A DNA stretch of 64,000 nt from Ignelater luminosus (lineage: Eukaryota; Arthropoda; Insecta; Coleoptera; Elateridae). Positions 23,640 through 35,640 of the stretch are shown piece by piece. The stretch spans positions 1-64,000 of the forward strand of contig VTPC01004899.1 of assembly GCA_011009095.1 (NCBI GenBank), read 5' to 3'. How positions within the stretch are numbered: position 1 is the stretch's first letter; every line of letters begins with the position of its first letter. The notes beneath the pieces were generated by a model. The model did no database searches. It saw nothing but the letters and a program-made list of their open reading frames with translations, and was not told the DNA's origin. A program made the translations under genes and the position numbers.

Positions 23640-25010
23640 AGCTTGAATGGCATTTACAAGAACAAAGTGTCTTTCTCTTAACGCACAAACACTTCATTGT
23701 TCCACAGCTCCTTTTGCAACTGCTTCTGACAAATCCTTGACCCGTTCCGGTAGATTGCAAAGTTGCAACTAAACGTAAGGAAATTACATTATCAGGAACA
23801 TCTTTAATGCCCAAAAATCCCTTCTGATAAACTGTAAACTGGAATCTAGAATAGAGCGATTTAACAACTCCTTGCTTAGTACTGAGCTGGTATAGTTCAT
23901 CGTATCTTTTATTTATGACAATCGCTAGAATATTTTGAGCATTGCCACATCCCCTATCAACTTCTGGTACTGGAATCCTTACAATTGTACCGACAGATAC
24001 CGATGGAAGCTGTTGTTACTATGTTCCAACATTCTTTGTGCTTGTTGTTCCAAGTTTTTTTTGCAGAATTTTTGCTACTCTGGTTCTTGAGCATATAGGA
24101 CATATCTACTATACTATACTATACTATACTAACTATATCTACAGTAGCCGAAGGTTGATCACGTGACTCAAGCGTTTTCGAGGTTACATTCCAAGCAGGT
24201 TCATTTTGTGTATTATTTTGATTACTATTATTGTTAATAACTATCTCCAAATCTTCTTCACTCTCAAGATTTTGCGCAACTTCATTTGGTAATGTGATGG
24301 CTACTTTCATCTTACATCCAAAAAGAGCCTCGTAAGGTGTTTGTTTGATTCCAGAATGAAAAGCTCTATTTTTCATCAGCTGTACATATTCTAAACTTTC
24401 ATATTAGTGTCCAGTAGTATTATTTTGCAGCCATGTAGTCAACATGTTTTCGATATTTTGGTTTGCACTCTCAACACAACCGTGGTTCTGAAAGTGCTTC
24501 GGCTTGTCATGCACAATAGTTAATGAAGGCCAGTACTGCTTTAAGTTATAAATAATTTAATTTGCAAATTCTCTGTCATTATCTGATTGGAGTGCAGCAG
24601 GAGCGCCAAATAGGGCAAAAGTGTCTAATAAGACGTAAGCTACTTCTTCTGTCCGTTTCGATTTAAGTCCTCACCAATACAACGAATTTACTCGAGTGGT
24701 CCTGGTAAACCAATATAAACTTGTATTCATCATCTGGGTGAGACTGAAAGTCGATCAAGTCCATTGACAACGGGAATTAAACTTTGAAGAAATTATAGGC
24801 TTTACAACAATACATTTCTGTTTTTGTTGACACGGTTCACAAGGTTGGGTGTATAGCACTATACCACACCAAGTTACGTTTTTATATCGATTTGACAGTT
24901 TTTTAATCATGCGGTCTCTTCCCCCATGATCGACAGCAATATAACAGTAGTATAACATCAAATAGTTCACTATCAGAAACGTAGTAAAGTATGTTGCATA
25001 CATACATTTG
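23640..25010 (-). pseudogene. Ginger2/KRBA2-like integrase (DNA transposon) relic
   Basis: Reading the minus strand from 25003, the first part is an integrase zinc-binding segment with DHGGRDRMIKKLSNRY and then CEPCQQKQK (HHCC type). The rve catalytic core follows in broken frames: DFQSHPDDEYKFILVYQDHS with the first Asp, a later SDN-REFAN-type block near 24570 with the second Asp, and ESANQN-type text near 24470 for the Glu. The C-terminal part is clearer: KNRAFHSGIKQTPYEALFGC (24119-24376) is the typical post-core motif. The end (23620-23940) carries IKDVPDNVISLR and GQGFVRSSCKRSCGTMKCLC with a CHSSLPCKNK tail, a Cys-rich finger seen in KRBA2/Ginger2-type proteins. There are several stops and frameshifts, and no inverted termini were located. 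Confidence 0.8.
24105..24133. repeat. Pentanucleotide microsatellite (TATAC)n
   Basis: About five uninterrupted copies of TATAC/ACTAT lie inside the integrase relic's C-terminal region. Confidence 0.9.
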
Positions 25011-25236
25011 AGTTATTCTTGCACATTTGCTGTTTGGTGTTGAGTTTTTTCTTAAATATTTTCTATTCCGTTTCCGTTGTTTGTATTATTGTTGTTTGTT
25101 GACTTTTTGTTTTTGTAAAAATTTTTATTCCGTTCCGTTTCTGTTTACTGACTTGCAGTTCCAGTTTTTTTCTGGTATGCATTAATTCTAGTTTTTGTAT
25201 TTCAGTTTTATAGTTTAGTTTTTCTTTAGTTTTGTC

Positions 25237-25481
25237 ATGGAGTATGCTATACATGAGTATACCGACATGATTCTGTTTCTTGGACAATGTAATGGAAATT
25301 ACAATGAAGTTGTCAGACTTTATGCAGAACTTTTCCAAATAGACGCTATCCAATTCATAACGTTATTCGAAATGCACACCAAAGGCTTAGAGAATCTGGA
25401 AATATTATACCAATCCATAATTTAAATGGAGGTAGGCCACGAGCAGTCAGAAATGCCGATTTAGAAAAAGACGTTTAAAGC
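25237..25481 (+). pseudogene. DUF4817-type helix-turn-helix, N-terminal transposase fragment
   Basis: It begins MEYAIHEYTDMILFLGQCNG and NYNEVVRLYAELF, the usual start of DUF4817 transposases (EEYADM-L--GE--GN---A--LY-ERFP). After one frameshift near 25340 a different frame continues as NRRYPIHNVIRNAHQRLRES and then NLNGGRPRAVRNADLEKDV. The rest of the protein is absent. This family normally ends with the DDE domain whose remnant is seen on the other strand at 13540-13775. The two pieces are 11 kb apart and need not come from one insertion. Confidence 0.75.
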
Positions 25482-25689
25482 ACGTGCTATTATTTAAGTT
25501 ACCACTGATATTCAGATTTCAACTACAAATAAATAATTAATTTTTAAAAATGTAGTTTTTTAATAAATGTAATTTTTTACATGAGTTTACTTTAGATTGC
25601 TTTAGATTTAAATTGTTTCAATAGCTAGCCTGATTTAATGTTTTTATTGCGATCAGATGTTTGATTCGTCGCCACCTTTGGCTGTAAAG

Positions 25690-25846
25690 GTTAGGGACTA
25701 AGCAGCGTTGCCAAGCTTATATTTCTTTTTTTGGCTCGTGTGAAGAAACTAACTGCGTTTGAAGTTTTCTCATCACAATTGATTAAGGAAGGCGGCCACC
25801 CGTAGCTTTTAATGCAATTTAGGGACACCCTGTATATAATACCTAG
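25690..25846. repeat. Partial copy of the TACAGGGTGTCCC-ended repeat
   Basis: GCAGCGTTGCCAAGC near 25702 and then CTTTTAATGCAATTTAGGGA plus CACCCTGTAT ending near 25840 match the right end of the 2.4-kb element at 44141-46519 (AGCAACGTTGCCAAGGC and CTTTAATGGCATTTACGGGA plus CACCCTGTA). About 90 bp of unrelated sequence splits the copy. Only one end is seen. Confidence 0.6.
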
Positions 25847-26656
25847 GCATTCTATACAATGCCGAATTTCATACTTTGCCGGTAACAGATACAACACTCC
25901 ATACAAGAAACTACGAAATGAAGAATATCCAGGGTTTCCTAATACAATTAAATGTGAAATAAATTAAAGTTTTAATGAGAAGACACGCTTTCCGGCGGAA
26001 TAAAGAAATTAGAATCAGCTTGTCTACAAATGGAATTAAATTAAACTCAAAGCAAAAAATTGAAAATGTGCATAGGTATAGTACAGTCTTTATAATCTAA
26101 AGTGCAGACTTGAAACTATTTCTTAAAATATACAAAAAGTCAGTATGAAAAGCTTTCACATTTCGATTGATGTTCTCACTCCTGGCCTCGAGTAGAAAAT
26201 AAAACTCTCAAATTGCAATTAAAAACATTTTTTGCAATTATTTTTATTTACCCCACGCACCTGACTAGAATTTTTTCACAACTCAGTAAACTAGTATTGG
26301 TAAATTGCTCTATATAGATTCATAGTTACCGTTTTCGTTATTTTAATAGATAAAAGCAAATATATTGAAAAACTAAGACAAAAGGAGTTCACGAAAATAC
26401 GTTTTTACTATCGACTATCTGGAAAAGCTGTCTCCACTAATAATAGAAACGCTCAAAAAATATTATAAATGAGACGCACTATTAGGTCAGTGATACTTTT
26501 CATATTAGATCTTTGTTTGTGCCCACGCAGAATTTTCTAACTTCTGATTATGGTAATGTATAGCATTTGTACTATAATCAATAATCAATTTTTATATTTC
26601 TGATTAGTTTGCTTACCTACTATTCTTTCATTGTTAAGATCTTCACCTTCACGTAG

Positions 26657-28317
26657 TTGTTTTGTGTTTTTGGTCAATGTCATTTTATGAACATGCAAAT
26701 GTTTAATAGAATTTGGTCTATAGAAAATGACAAACAATTTTACGATTCGGTAAGATTCCCTATAACTCTTGGCAGATTATTGGGGATTTTGCCTATAATT
26801 AAATTAGAAAAACAAACTGAAAGTATTTTGAAAGTTAATGAAAAGGATTTACTGTATTCGTTAAGCTGTGCCCTGATTTATTTTATGTTACTAATATACA
26901 ATATAAAATTAATAATAAAAGAAGAAATTGGCCTTTACGTGCCAAAGATACTACAATTATTATACATAATATTTACCTTGTTTTTTGTATGTGCTGTACT
27001 AGGCCTAAGTTTTTGGAATCAGAAATTACTTAATGATACTTTGAAGTATCTACTAAAGGTTGATTATTTTATGAAGTCTGCAGATGTTTCTATAAATCAT
27101 ACATTGATATGGAAGGAGACCGTACTGGTATTAATAATAATACTAAGTATATTTTCATTGAAGGGTGCTCTTTTTCTATTTATACCAAAATTAAGACAGC
27201 AAGCAATTACATCGATAATAGCTCTGGTGAGATTTGCTGTTGTATATGAGTTTATTAGTTTTCTAGAATTGATATCTGAAAGGTTCAAAGAAATAAATAA
27301 GAGTATAAAATTGCATGGAGCAAATAAAACCATAACTCCTAGGAAACTGTACGTTTTATCCGGATGCCACTATCAACTATGTCATGTTGCAATTACAGTA
27401 TTTAAGATATTTGAATTTGTCGTACTGATTACAATTATATATTTAATACTTGACGCCTTGATTGCACAGTACATATTTTATACTATATTTATAAAAAAAT
27501 CCGATACAAATATAATACACACAGGAATTGAAATCATTGCAGTCCTGTTATGGTTGGGACAAACAATTTTAGAAGGTTTTAGTCTGACAAAGATTGGTAC
27601 CGATTGCTGTGTAAATGTATAGTTTGATGTTTCTTTTAATTAAAACAATAAAACTGTTTCGTGGTTTTTAGGCACGCAATACCTCCTTGACTATTCATGA
27701 ATTACTATACCACAGTATAATGAATAGTGACCAAATAGAAGTTCAGGTAAATAGTAGGCTAATAAATTCATCGGTAAGACTGAATATTGAAGGATTGTCT
27801 ACACAAGATAAAAATTTGATCTTATTTAATTCAAATAACTAACCTAGCTTTTGTAATATTTAAAAACCAGAAATCCTTGTAAAAACTCAAACAGCTTTTA
27901 TTTTAGAAATGGCATAGTTTATGATAATCCTGTACTTTTTCAGATTCAAACGTATTCCATACAAATGCTTCATCGAAAATTTCAGTTTTCTCTCCTTGGA
28001 TTTTTTAATCTTGACTACCAACTATTTTACTCTGTAAGTATCATGTAATAATAGTTATTAATAGTTAATGTAAAACAAACAAAAATTCTCATTCAGTAAA
28101 CTTTATTTTCAGCATCATCAATTACATAAGGTAGTCCTTCAATGCAATAACTTATTTTACCATTAACAATATTATAGTTTTAAAGTATTATTTATCATAT
28201 TATTTGTTACAGATATCTATTACAGTTATCATGTTCATAATCGGTCTGGTGCAGGTTGATTTAAAACCGTATTTGATTGAACATTCCATGGCTGTACAAA
28301 ACCTCTCCAGTTTATGA
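26657..28317 (+). CDS. Gustatory receptor, four exons, intact
   Basis: This is an insect 7tm_7 taste receptor, a membrane channel subunit of chemosensory neurons. Exons are 26657-27610 (318 codons), 27672-27746 (25), 27944-28033 (30) and 28213-28317 (34 plus TGA), about 407 residues in all. All introns are short and phase 0 with GT-AG ends. Exon 1 carries LLGILPIIKLE, LLYSLSCALIYFMLLIYN, the ALFLFIPKLR segment, FKEINKSI and LYVLSGCHYQLCHV, all positions shared with the minus-strand genes. Exon 3 reads IQTYSIQMLHRKFQFSLLGF and FNLDYQLFYS, a good match to the family's C-terminal signature. Exon 4 holds membrane segment seven (ISITVIMFIIGLVQVD), with the Gln of the usual TYhhhhhQF motif. The Met at 26687 is an alternative start and gives a better-sized N-terminus. 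Ligand unknown. Confidence 0.88.
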
Positions 28318-31300
28318 AATGTCTGTGTATGATAATTACAGTTTAATTAGAAATTTTGTCGTGTTCTTAATAATAAATTATGGTGTACTGCTTTTATTTG
28401 TTGTTCTTTATAACGGGGAAAACCGGAAAAAGAGACCTAATCCCGTTACGGAATTTCAAAAGATGTTCAATCCCGTAGCTCGAAGCCGAAGACGGGGGCG
28501 GTTCGATCTAAACTTAGCTTTAAGACAAAAGGAACAGCTTTCAAACTCACTAAAACACTCAAGAAAATTCAAAGATGGTAAAATTCTAAGGGCGCCAGAA
28601 GCTAAAGATCAAAATACTATGTCGGGCCGCGCAGCTTCTCGCAGACCGACGCGCTGTTTTAATGTGTTATAAATTTTACCACCCTGTATATAGGTACACT
28701 CAAGTTGGCAGATACGGCGATAGGTATTTATAACCCTGGACGTACTTACGAACTATGCTTTCCCAATAGACTTACTCGGAGAAAGCTATCAGCTTATTTA
28801 TTTTAAAACTGAACAAATAAACAACACCTCCCTTATGGCTAGACTGGAGAACTATTATCAAATAAACACAAAATGGTTTCGTTAATAAATTTTGTTGGTT
28901 AGCAGCAAGTGGGGTTTTTCCACCTAATGTCTTTAATAATAAAAGTCTAACAAAATTATTATTAATTAATCTATCTTACTCTTTTTCCAGGACTGGCTCT
29001 CACAATCAGTTCACAGGTAATGACCTATCCTGAAAATCTTACAGATACCCACAAAGACACAATAAAACTATCCACTGTTTTACAATATCTGTTTATTCTT
29101 ATCTTGATTGAATGCAAACAAAAAAAATGAGAAAGAAAAGAAAGTAAAAAGAAACAAATATATCATTAGACAAACTACATAGCCGACAATAATAATTCAG
29201 TAAATTATACACACATTTGTTTAGCTATGTGCGTTCTAACTTATAAAACCTTTAAATCGGAAATCGGTAGGAAATAATAATTTGAAAATTTACAAGGTAA
29301 TTACCAAGATTAAAAATGTTCTCACATAAGATTATCTAACTTAATCATTTAAAATTAAAGGTAACGAATTTATTTGATGTTGGATTATCTCTAAAGAAAC
29401 AAAACAAACTTTGCAGAGTGAAACTAATATTTAGTTAAGTCCGTCCCCAGAGGTTTCAGGACGTAATGTCGCATAGAATTATTAAAATGTGTATAAACAA
29501 AATAATTATTACAAAATAGAAAGCGAAAAGAAAATACAAAAAAGAAATAACTTATTTTAATTACAATTCCTTTTGCGGCATCCAGCTCGGGAAAAGAGGG
29601 AGCGTCACTCGTAGCATTTGGCGAGTAAAACCAACCGACAGGAACGTTGATTTACTAACCAAGCTTCATCTCAAGACAAAATATAGATTGACGTTCTCTA
29701 GTTCTTCATTCTCTACCACACCACAGGTGTCACACAATCATAATAAAATTCTACTACGGCTTCCGTACGTCCAAAGTTGTTAGAAATGAATTCAAGAAGT
29801 CATGAACTCTTACATAAGCAGAGCGCGTCTAGCACAACCCCCAATTATTTGTTTTCGGTCACAAAACGTAACCAATAAATTGCTCACACAATGAGAAAGT
29901 TATCACGGCTAATATGCCAAACTTAATAACGAGATCACACAATTTCTAGTCCGTCAAAGCGACGCCTTTCTGGAATTTTTACAAGACCTCTCCTGCATAA
30001 TAAAATTACAACACGCAAAAGTTAAAACTACACAGAAAGAACTCGTATTAAGAAGTCGCTTTGCGCGCCTACAAACGATGTTAACAGGACGAAGATCGAA
30101 AGGGAAGTCCGGTTTCGGAGCGCATTGCCTAGCGGCGGCCACCCTTTCACGTGACGACTCGAGCTAACACAAACCCCTTTCACACTAATGATGGGTAAAA
30201 TACATGGGATCTGCTATTAGGAAGAGGGGATTTTACAAGCCAACGCAGCAGTGTAAATGGTACTGTCGCACCGCCACAATGAAGAAATAATCCGTCGGAG
30301 CCCTTTATCGGTCTTACCGACGGCAAAATCCTGTCGAAACGTGAAATATCAAGCCTCGGAACAGAAATATAATTTTATAAAGTACAATAAACGTCCTAAT
30401 AAATGAATTTCTATTCAGTAAAATAAACCAATATAAATTTTATAATAGAAAAAAAAAGGAATTAAATTAAGATAGAAGTCGAACGTTTACGCGTTAATTC
30501 AAAATGACATTACATCTTGTAATTTAGAACTGTCTATCAGACATGCTAAACCTTGTTATAGAATTGGTTAATTTTCAATATCTCACTCAGTTTGCCGCTT
30601 TCAACGCTATTGGTTTTACAGGTACGGTGTTGCTCCAGACAGATTAACGAAAGATAAGTCTTATCAAAATCCATAAGTTGTATGGAAACGTGATCAAGAT
30701 GTTATCCTAGAAAAACCTAACAGGCATTTCCAGAAAGCAAACTCTGGTTTCCATCAAAAGCATATCACTTCTAACTAAAATAATGTCAAAGTAGTTGCAT
30801 AATACTGATTCTAGACTAGATTCAGTACAGCTAGACTTAGCAAATACAACAAACTCAAATCAAAAGCATATCGATTCTAAACTATAATTCAGCATCAGCG
30901 AAAAGCAATTTCTCCAAAGAACACACTAACAAGGCTGGCAAAAAGCCCCCAATAAGAAACTATAAACTCAACTTAATAGCCTACCATATAGTAACTCTCC
31001 CAATAGAAAAACGATAAACCTGACAAAATTATCTCAAGCTCAAAGCTAAAAGCAATTAAAACAACATAATTCAAACAAATGAATAGGTTATTAATTAACA
31101 TGCAATCATAAACCTAAGCTCATGAGGTGTAATTTATAGTGGGCTCGAAATTTTATCATAAGGTAGAGTATCAGCTGATCTGAGGGCGACAGTCACGCCC
31201 TCAGTCACTCAATATCTGCTAGAGTAGTCTTGCCATCGCTTTACCAATCTCTTTAATTAAAAGTTAGCTACTACTGCAAAGTGATCAAGATGATGGAGTG

Positions 31301-32479
31301 TGTAAAAATGGCCACGTAATGGTTTTGCCTACTTAATCACACTCAAGAATAAACCTGAATGAAAAGATTTGTTGATATGATCGAGCTAATCCTAATTAAA
31401 ATGAGTGCACATTCCGACGCAAATGCCTAAAGAAATTCGTCACCCTACCCCACATAACTTATGAAATATTTGAGGTAAAGATGGCAAATAACGTTTGTTT
31501 AAATTGATTTGCCGTTGCTCTAATAAATAATTACCCAAAACAAAATATAATCCAAATTAAACCAAACTATTATGGAAAATCCCGATAAACTTTCCGTAGC
31601 ATAACTATCAAGCTCCCGAATTAGGAGAGTTTACAGCTACTAAGAAACTAGATTTCAATGCGCATTTTAAAAAATGGTTACTCATTCTTTTCCAGTTCTA
31701 CTATGGAGTTTGCTTGGGATTCTCATTTTTTCGCTTTTACGCTGTTCATACAATGCCTCATCTTAGGGCCAAGACTAGAGAATGTTCATCAAACAACAAG
31801 AGATAGGATTGATTGCATCAACAGTTTGATTGTCATTAAAAGTGATTGCAGTTTAGAAAACGATACTTTATTTATTTATGGGTTTTTAATCAAATAGTCA
31901 CCAATCAAGTTTAGAGGCAATAATCGTTGAGGCACAATTTGTTTTCGTTTTAGTTACCATTTCTTTGAGATAACGGGCTTATATACTATTAATAAAATTA
32001 AAATACTAATTAAAACACAGTTTCATTTATAATAATTATTATTTTATTAACGTGAGTTTCACAAAATAAATCTAAGTAAAATAAATAATTATGTAGTTTT
32101 ACTTGAAACTAATTTTATTTATTTTCTTTAATGTTAATTTTGTGAAATTCAATGTTATTGATAAATTCCAGTAAAACCAATTCCATTTTCATAACATTAA
32201 TTTACTTATGGAACGAGTTTTGATATAATACAGGGTGTCCATTTTATCTCTCCAGATAGTTTGGTATAAATATGGATTTAAAACGGGAATTTTATTATCT
32301 TCTTTGAATATTAACAGGAACTATGATAGTCGTTCATTAAAATCACAAGTTATTACTTGATTGCGCAGAATAGTTTGTTAGGAAAATTCGCTAATTAACG
32401 AACTTTCCTTACTAAGTTATTTATTTTTATAAATAACAATGTTTCGTTTATTCGTTTCAAATCTTTTCGCCTTTGTAAA
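28318..32479. other. Intergenic, no gene supported
   Basis: A 131-codon frame at 28277-28672 overlaps the terminal Gr exon and ends in Arg/Lys-rich sequence beside an ACCACCCTGTATATA motif, probably a repeat fragment. About 29570-30350 is richer in GC and CpG than its surroundings (for example GCGGCGGCCACC near 30132), with no frame. It might be the end of an unidentified element. A short stem GAGGGCG...CGCCCTC lies near 31182-31202. An ATACAGGGTGTCC motif lies near 32228. Confidence 0.4.
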
Positions 32480-33540
32480 TAGTCCAGTCAATGAATACCT
32501 AAAAGGGGGTTGTAGAGGACATGGAAGGGAGGAAAATTTTTCTCTTAAGGAATGTGTTGGGAGTAGTTAGGAGGCAAACATACTAAAAGTCGCTGCCCAT
32601 AGCCCTGCTGCTTCAGGGAGGAGGGGGGGTGAAAAGGTCCCTCTTTTCGGTTTCTTGCTTATAACTCGGAAACGGTGCGTCGTAGGGTAAAAAGTATTCT
32701 CTACAGGATAAAAGATAATTAAATTTCCTACAAGAATGTTTATACCTATTTTCTTCCTATGTGTTATAGTTTCCGAAATATTCGCCAGCGAAAATCGATA
32801 ATTTTCGAAAAACTTTTTTTTGCCTCACATTTTTCGTCAAACTTGTCGTTCTAACTCCTCAGCCTTACGTTTTACAAAAACGTCGTCAGAAAGGAAGTTG
32901 TAGAGCATTAAAGTTTCTTCAAGAATGTGTAATGTTTACTAATTTATCTTCGACGGGTCAGAAGTTACAACAATTCCAAGTTTTTGGATAAATTTCGTGA
33001 TTTCTCAAGAAAAATTAATGAATGATCAAAAAGGGGGTTGTAGAGGGCATGGAAGAGGAGGAAACTTTTTTCTTGAGGAATGTGTTAAGAGTAGTTAGAA
33101 GGTAAACATACTAAAAGTCCCCGCCCGTAGCTTTGCCGCTTCAGGGGCGGGGAAGAAGGGGGAAAAGTCTCTTTTTCGGTTCTTCGCTTGCAACTTGGAA
33201 ACGGTGAGTCGTACGTATTCCTTACAAAATAAAAGATACTTAAGTTTTCTACAAGAATGTTTATATTCATCTTCTTTCTATGTGTTATAGTTTCCGAAAT
33301 ATTCGCCAGCAAAAATCAATAATTTTCCAAAAACTTTTTTTGTCAAACTTGTCCTTCCAACTCTTCAGCCTTATGTCTTCAAAAGAATCGTTAGACAGGA
33401 TGTTGTAGAGCATTAAATTTTCTTCAAACATAAATATCTTTACTAATTTATCTTCGACAGGTCAAAAGTTACAGCAATTCCAAGTTTTCGGATAAATTTC
33501 GTGATTTCTCAAGAAAACTATACTTTCGTTATTATCGTTA
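32480..33540 (+). repeat. Left terminal inverted repeat, two ~525-bp tandem units
   Basis: Unit A starts near 32501 and unit B near 33029. Both contain the words GGAATGTGTT, AGTAGTTAG, AAACATACTAAAAGTC, CGGAAACTATAACACAT-type text (on the opposite strand) and a final GATTTCTCAAGAAAA. Two short G-rich and C-rich runs occur in each. No coding content. Confidence 0.85.
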
Positions 33541-33797
33541 TTTAAGTATTAAAAAACTGGAATTTAAGAAAAATCTTACCTAATCTTGGCAAATTGTAGT
33601 TGTAGCAATTTGAGTTATTAATTAATTAATTATTAATTTCGAAATTCGAAAACCCGGGAAGAAATTAGAGGTTTTAAGAAAAGAAATTTTCAAGTTAATT
33701 TCGAAACATTAAAAACCTTTTAAAATAAAACACATGACAATAAATTACAAGAAAAATAATTTGGTAATATTTCCCAGAAAGGTAGGGTGAAAACAGC

Positions 33798-35640
33798 TCA
33801 TCGTGGCCTGGCTCTCTTGGAATGAGAGGGCCCGGAATCTGCCTCCAACTCCAAAACTGATGGCAGCAGGGATTGTAAATCCCCGTCGTCGTCTTCATCT
33901 GTTTCCTGAATATCGGATTCAGTGTCCGCAGGAGATGTTGGAAGGGGTTCATCTTTGTCATCATCCTCGTTTATTAAAACGGGCACTCCGTCTAAACAGT
34001 CCTTCCGGCATTTGTGGCATAAAGGGAAACAATTCATGAAAACCTTTTTGCAGCTACATCTGGCACTGCTGCAATCTTTAGTGCATTTGCAAAAAATCAA
34101 GTCTAGAATTTCTTTTGGTGCTGCTGGGTTTTTGGTCAGCACCGGAGCTAGATAGTTTGCTTTGTGCTCTCAACCCCATAATTGTGGGGGTAGTTGGTTT
34201 CCCAACCAGAGTTGCACCTGGTGAAATGTGCGAAATGAATGCTCTTTTGTTGGCCCCTCGCTTGGTGGAAGTGGTGATGAGAGATCTGGTCTGATATTTG
34301 CCGCGGATTTCAAAAATGAATGGTATCGGTAAATGTTGAGGGAGCTCTCCTTTGGTGGGGCGCCGTACCATTTTAGCATGCATAATCGTCCAGCCTTCTC
34401 AACATCAGCATGCGAGGAGGAGAGGTTGTAGGACACTTCGGCGGCTCTGCGAACATCAGGGTGTTTTTGGTAAAGTTTGATAAAACCAAGTTTACTTTTC
34501 CGGAACGTTGCAGATGTTGATTCGCACCCAGTAAAAGCATGCAGGAAGAGAATATGTTTCAGTCCCAACTGTTGTATTTGGTAGGTGAAGTAAACATGGG
34601 TTTGAACTTTTCCTCTGCCAGGTTTTATGAATAAAATATTGCGGTCAGGTGGAGTATTTGCAGTAAGTAGCACTGCCAGGTCGACATCTTCCCCAATGAC
34701 AGCCACAGTAGATGTTTTTGATACTGACTGTTCAATAGCAGTACTTACAATCAGTAGGTAAGCATCGTCCAATGCTTGTTGCGTTGTGATGCCGTTTTTC
34801 TGGAGTTTAGACCTCAGTAGGCTGACCAGTCTATGTTTATTTTGCTGATTGGAGAGGAATAATTCTTGACTTACTGTAATTTCGGTGTCCAGATTGAAAT
34901 GAATGTCTACAGACTTTTTCATTCGGTCTTTCCTGTTCTGCTGCCTTAGTGCTATTTGGTGAATTGTTATATCCATCAAAAGCAACCGTACATTTCCTCC
35001 CTGGGTAGTGGGTCTTGATGAACTTCACGTATCCACCACAAATTGCAGAAACTGAGGATCCCCTTTGCCAGATGACCTTATGTATGAGAAATCCCCCATC
35101 AATAACCAAATCAAAGTTTGGTAGATGTACGCTCTCGTTGGTGGGTTCAAACAGCTGGAACAAAACAGATTTTTTATTTTTTCTCATACCACCTTCATTG
35201 AATAAGGCTAAGGGAAATGGGGCCAATTCATATTGCAAAAAATCCTTCAAGTCTTCATCCGTTCTTTTGCTAATGGAAATTCTTTGGAAGAGTAGGAAAG
35301 GGTCTATCGCAACGTTTTCATCATGCATCTTGATGGATCACCTAATAGAAGAAATATGGAGTACCCTGTCTTTGCCTGACAACTTGACATCTGAAAATGG
35401 CAATGTTACCATTTTATTCATTGCTAGTTTGCCACGTGTTACGTCATAGCAGTTAACTATGTCATCTCCCACCACCCCTGTAGCTATCGACATGATGTGA
35501 ATGGTTTCAGGAAAGGGAGGATGATTTTCCAGCCACGTTGTGAGTTTCGCAATATCAGCCATATCTTTTGTTATGCGTGCTTCCCCAAAATCTTTATGCT
35601 GCTCACTCGAAGTGAAGTGAACTCGGAAACTATAACACAT
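33798..35640 (-). pseudogene. XPG/PIN-like nuclease protein of the Academ-like element, broken, N-terminus missing
   Basis: Read on the minus strand from 35640, the relic gives DFGEARITKDMADI, then FLQYELAPFPLALFNEGGMR and VIDGGFLIHKVIW, then the FDGYNNSP motif. After a frameshift near 34940 come DDAYLLIVSTAIEQS, VIGEDVDLAVLL and HAFTGCESTSATF, and finally WLGNQLPPQLWG. After an in-frame TGA (34167-34169, in place of an expected Trp) the same frame continues to a Cys-rich finger, FCKCTKDCSSARCSCKK, and an acidic tail. A second in-frame TGA lies near 35330. The acidic residues of the FDGY, DDA and GEDVD boxes resemble the metal-binding pattern of XPG/FEN-type nucleases. The usual Asp in the GCD-T box is Glu here. 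Family proteins are longer at the N-terminus, which is replaced here by inverted-repeat sequence. Confidence 0.8.

Noticed and set aside
28277..28672. 131-codon plus frame starting inside the last Gr exon
   Set aside because: It overlaps a well-supported exon in another frame, its first half is hydrophobic AT-rich text, and its end runs into a repeat-like ACCACCCTGTATATA motif. No family recognised.
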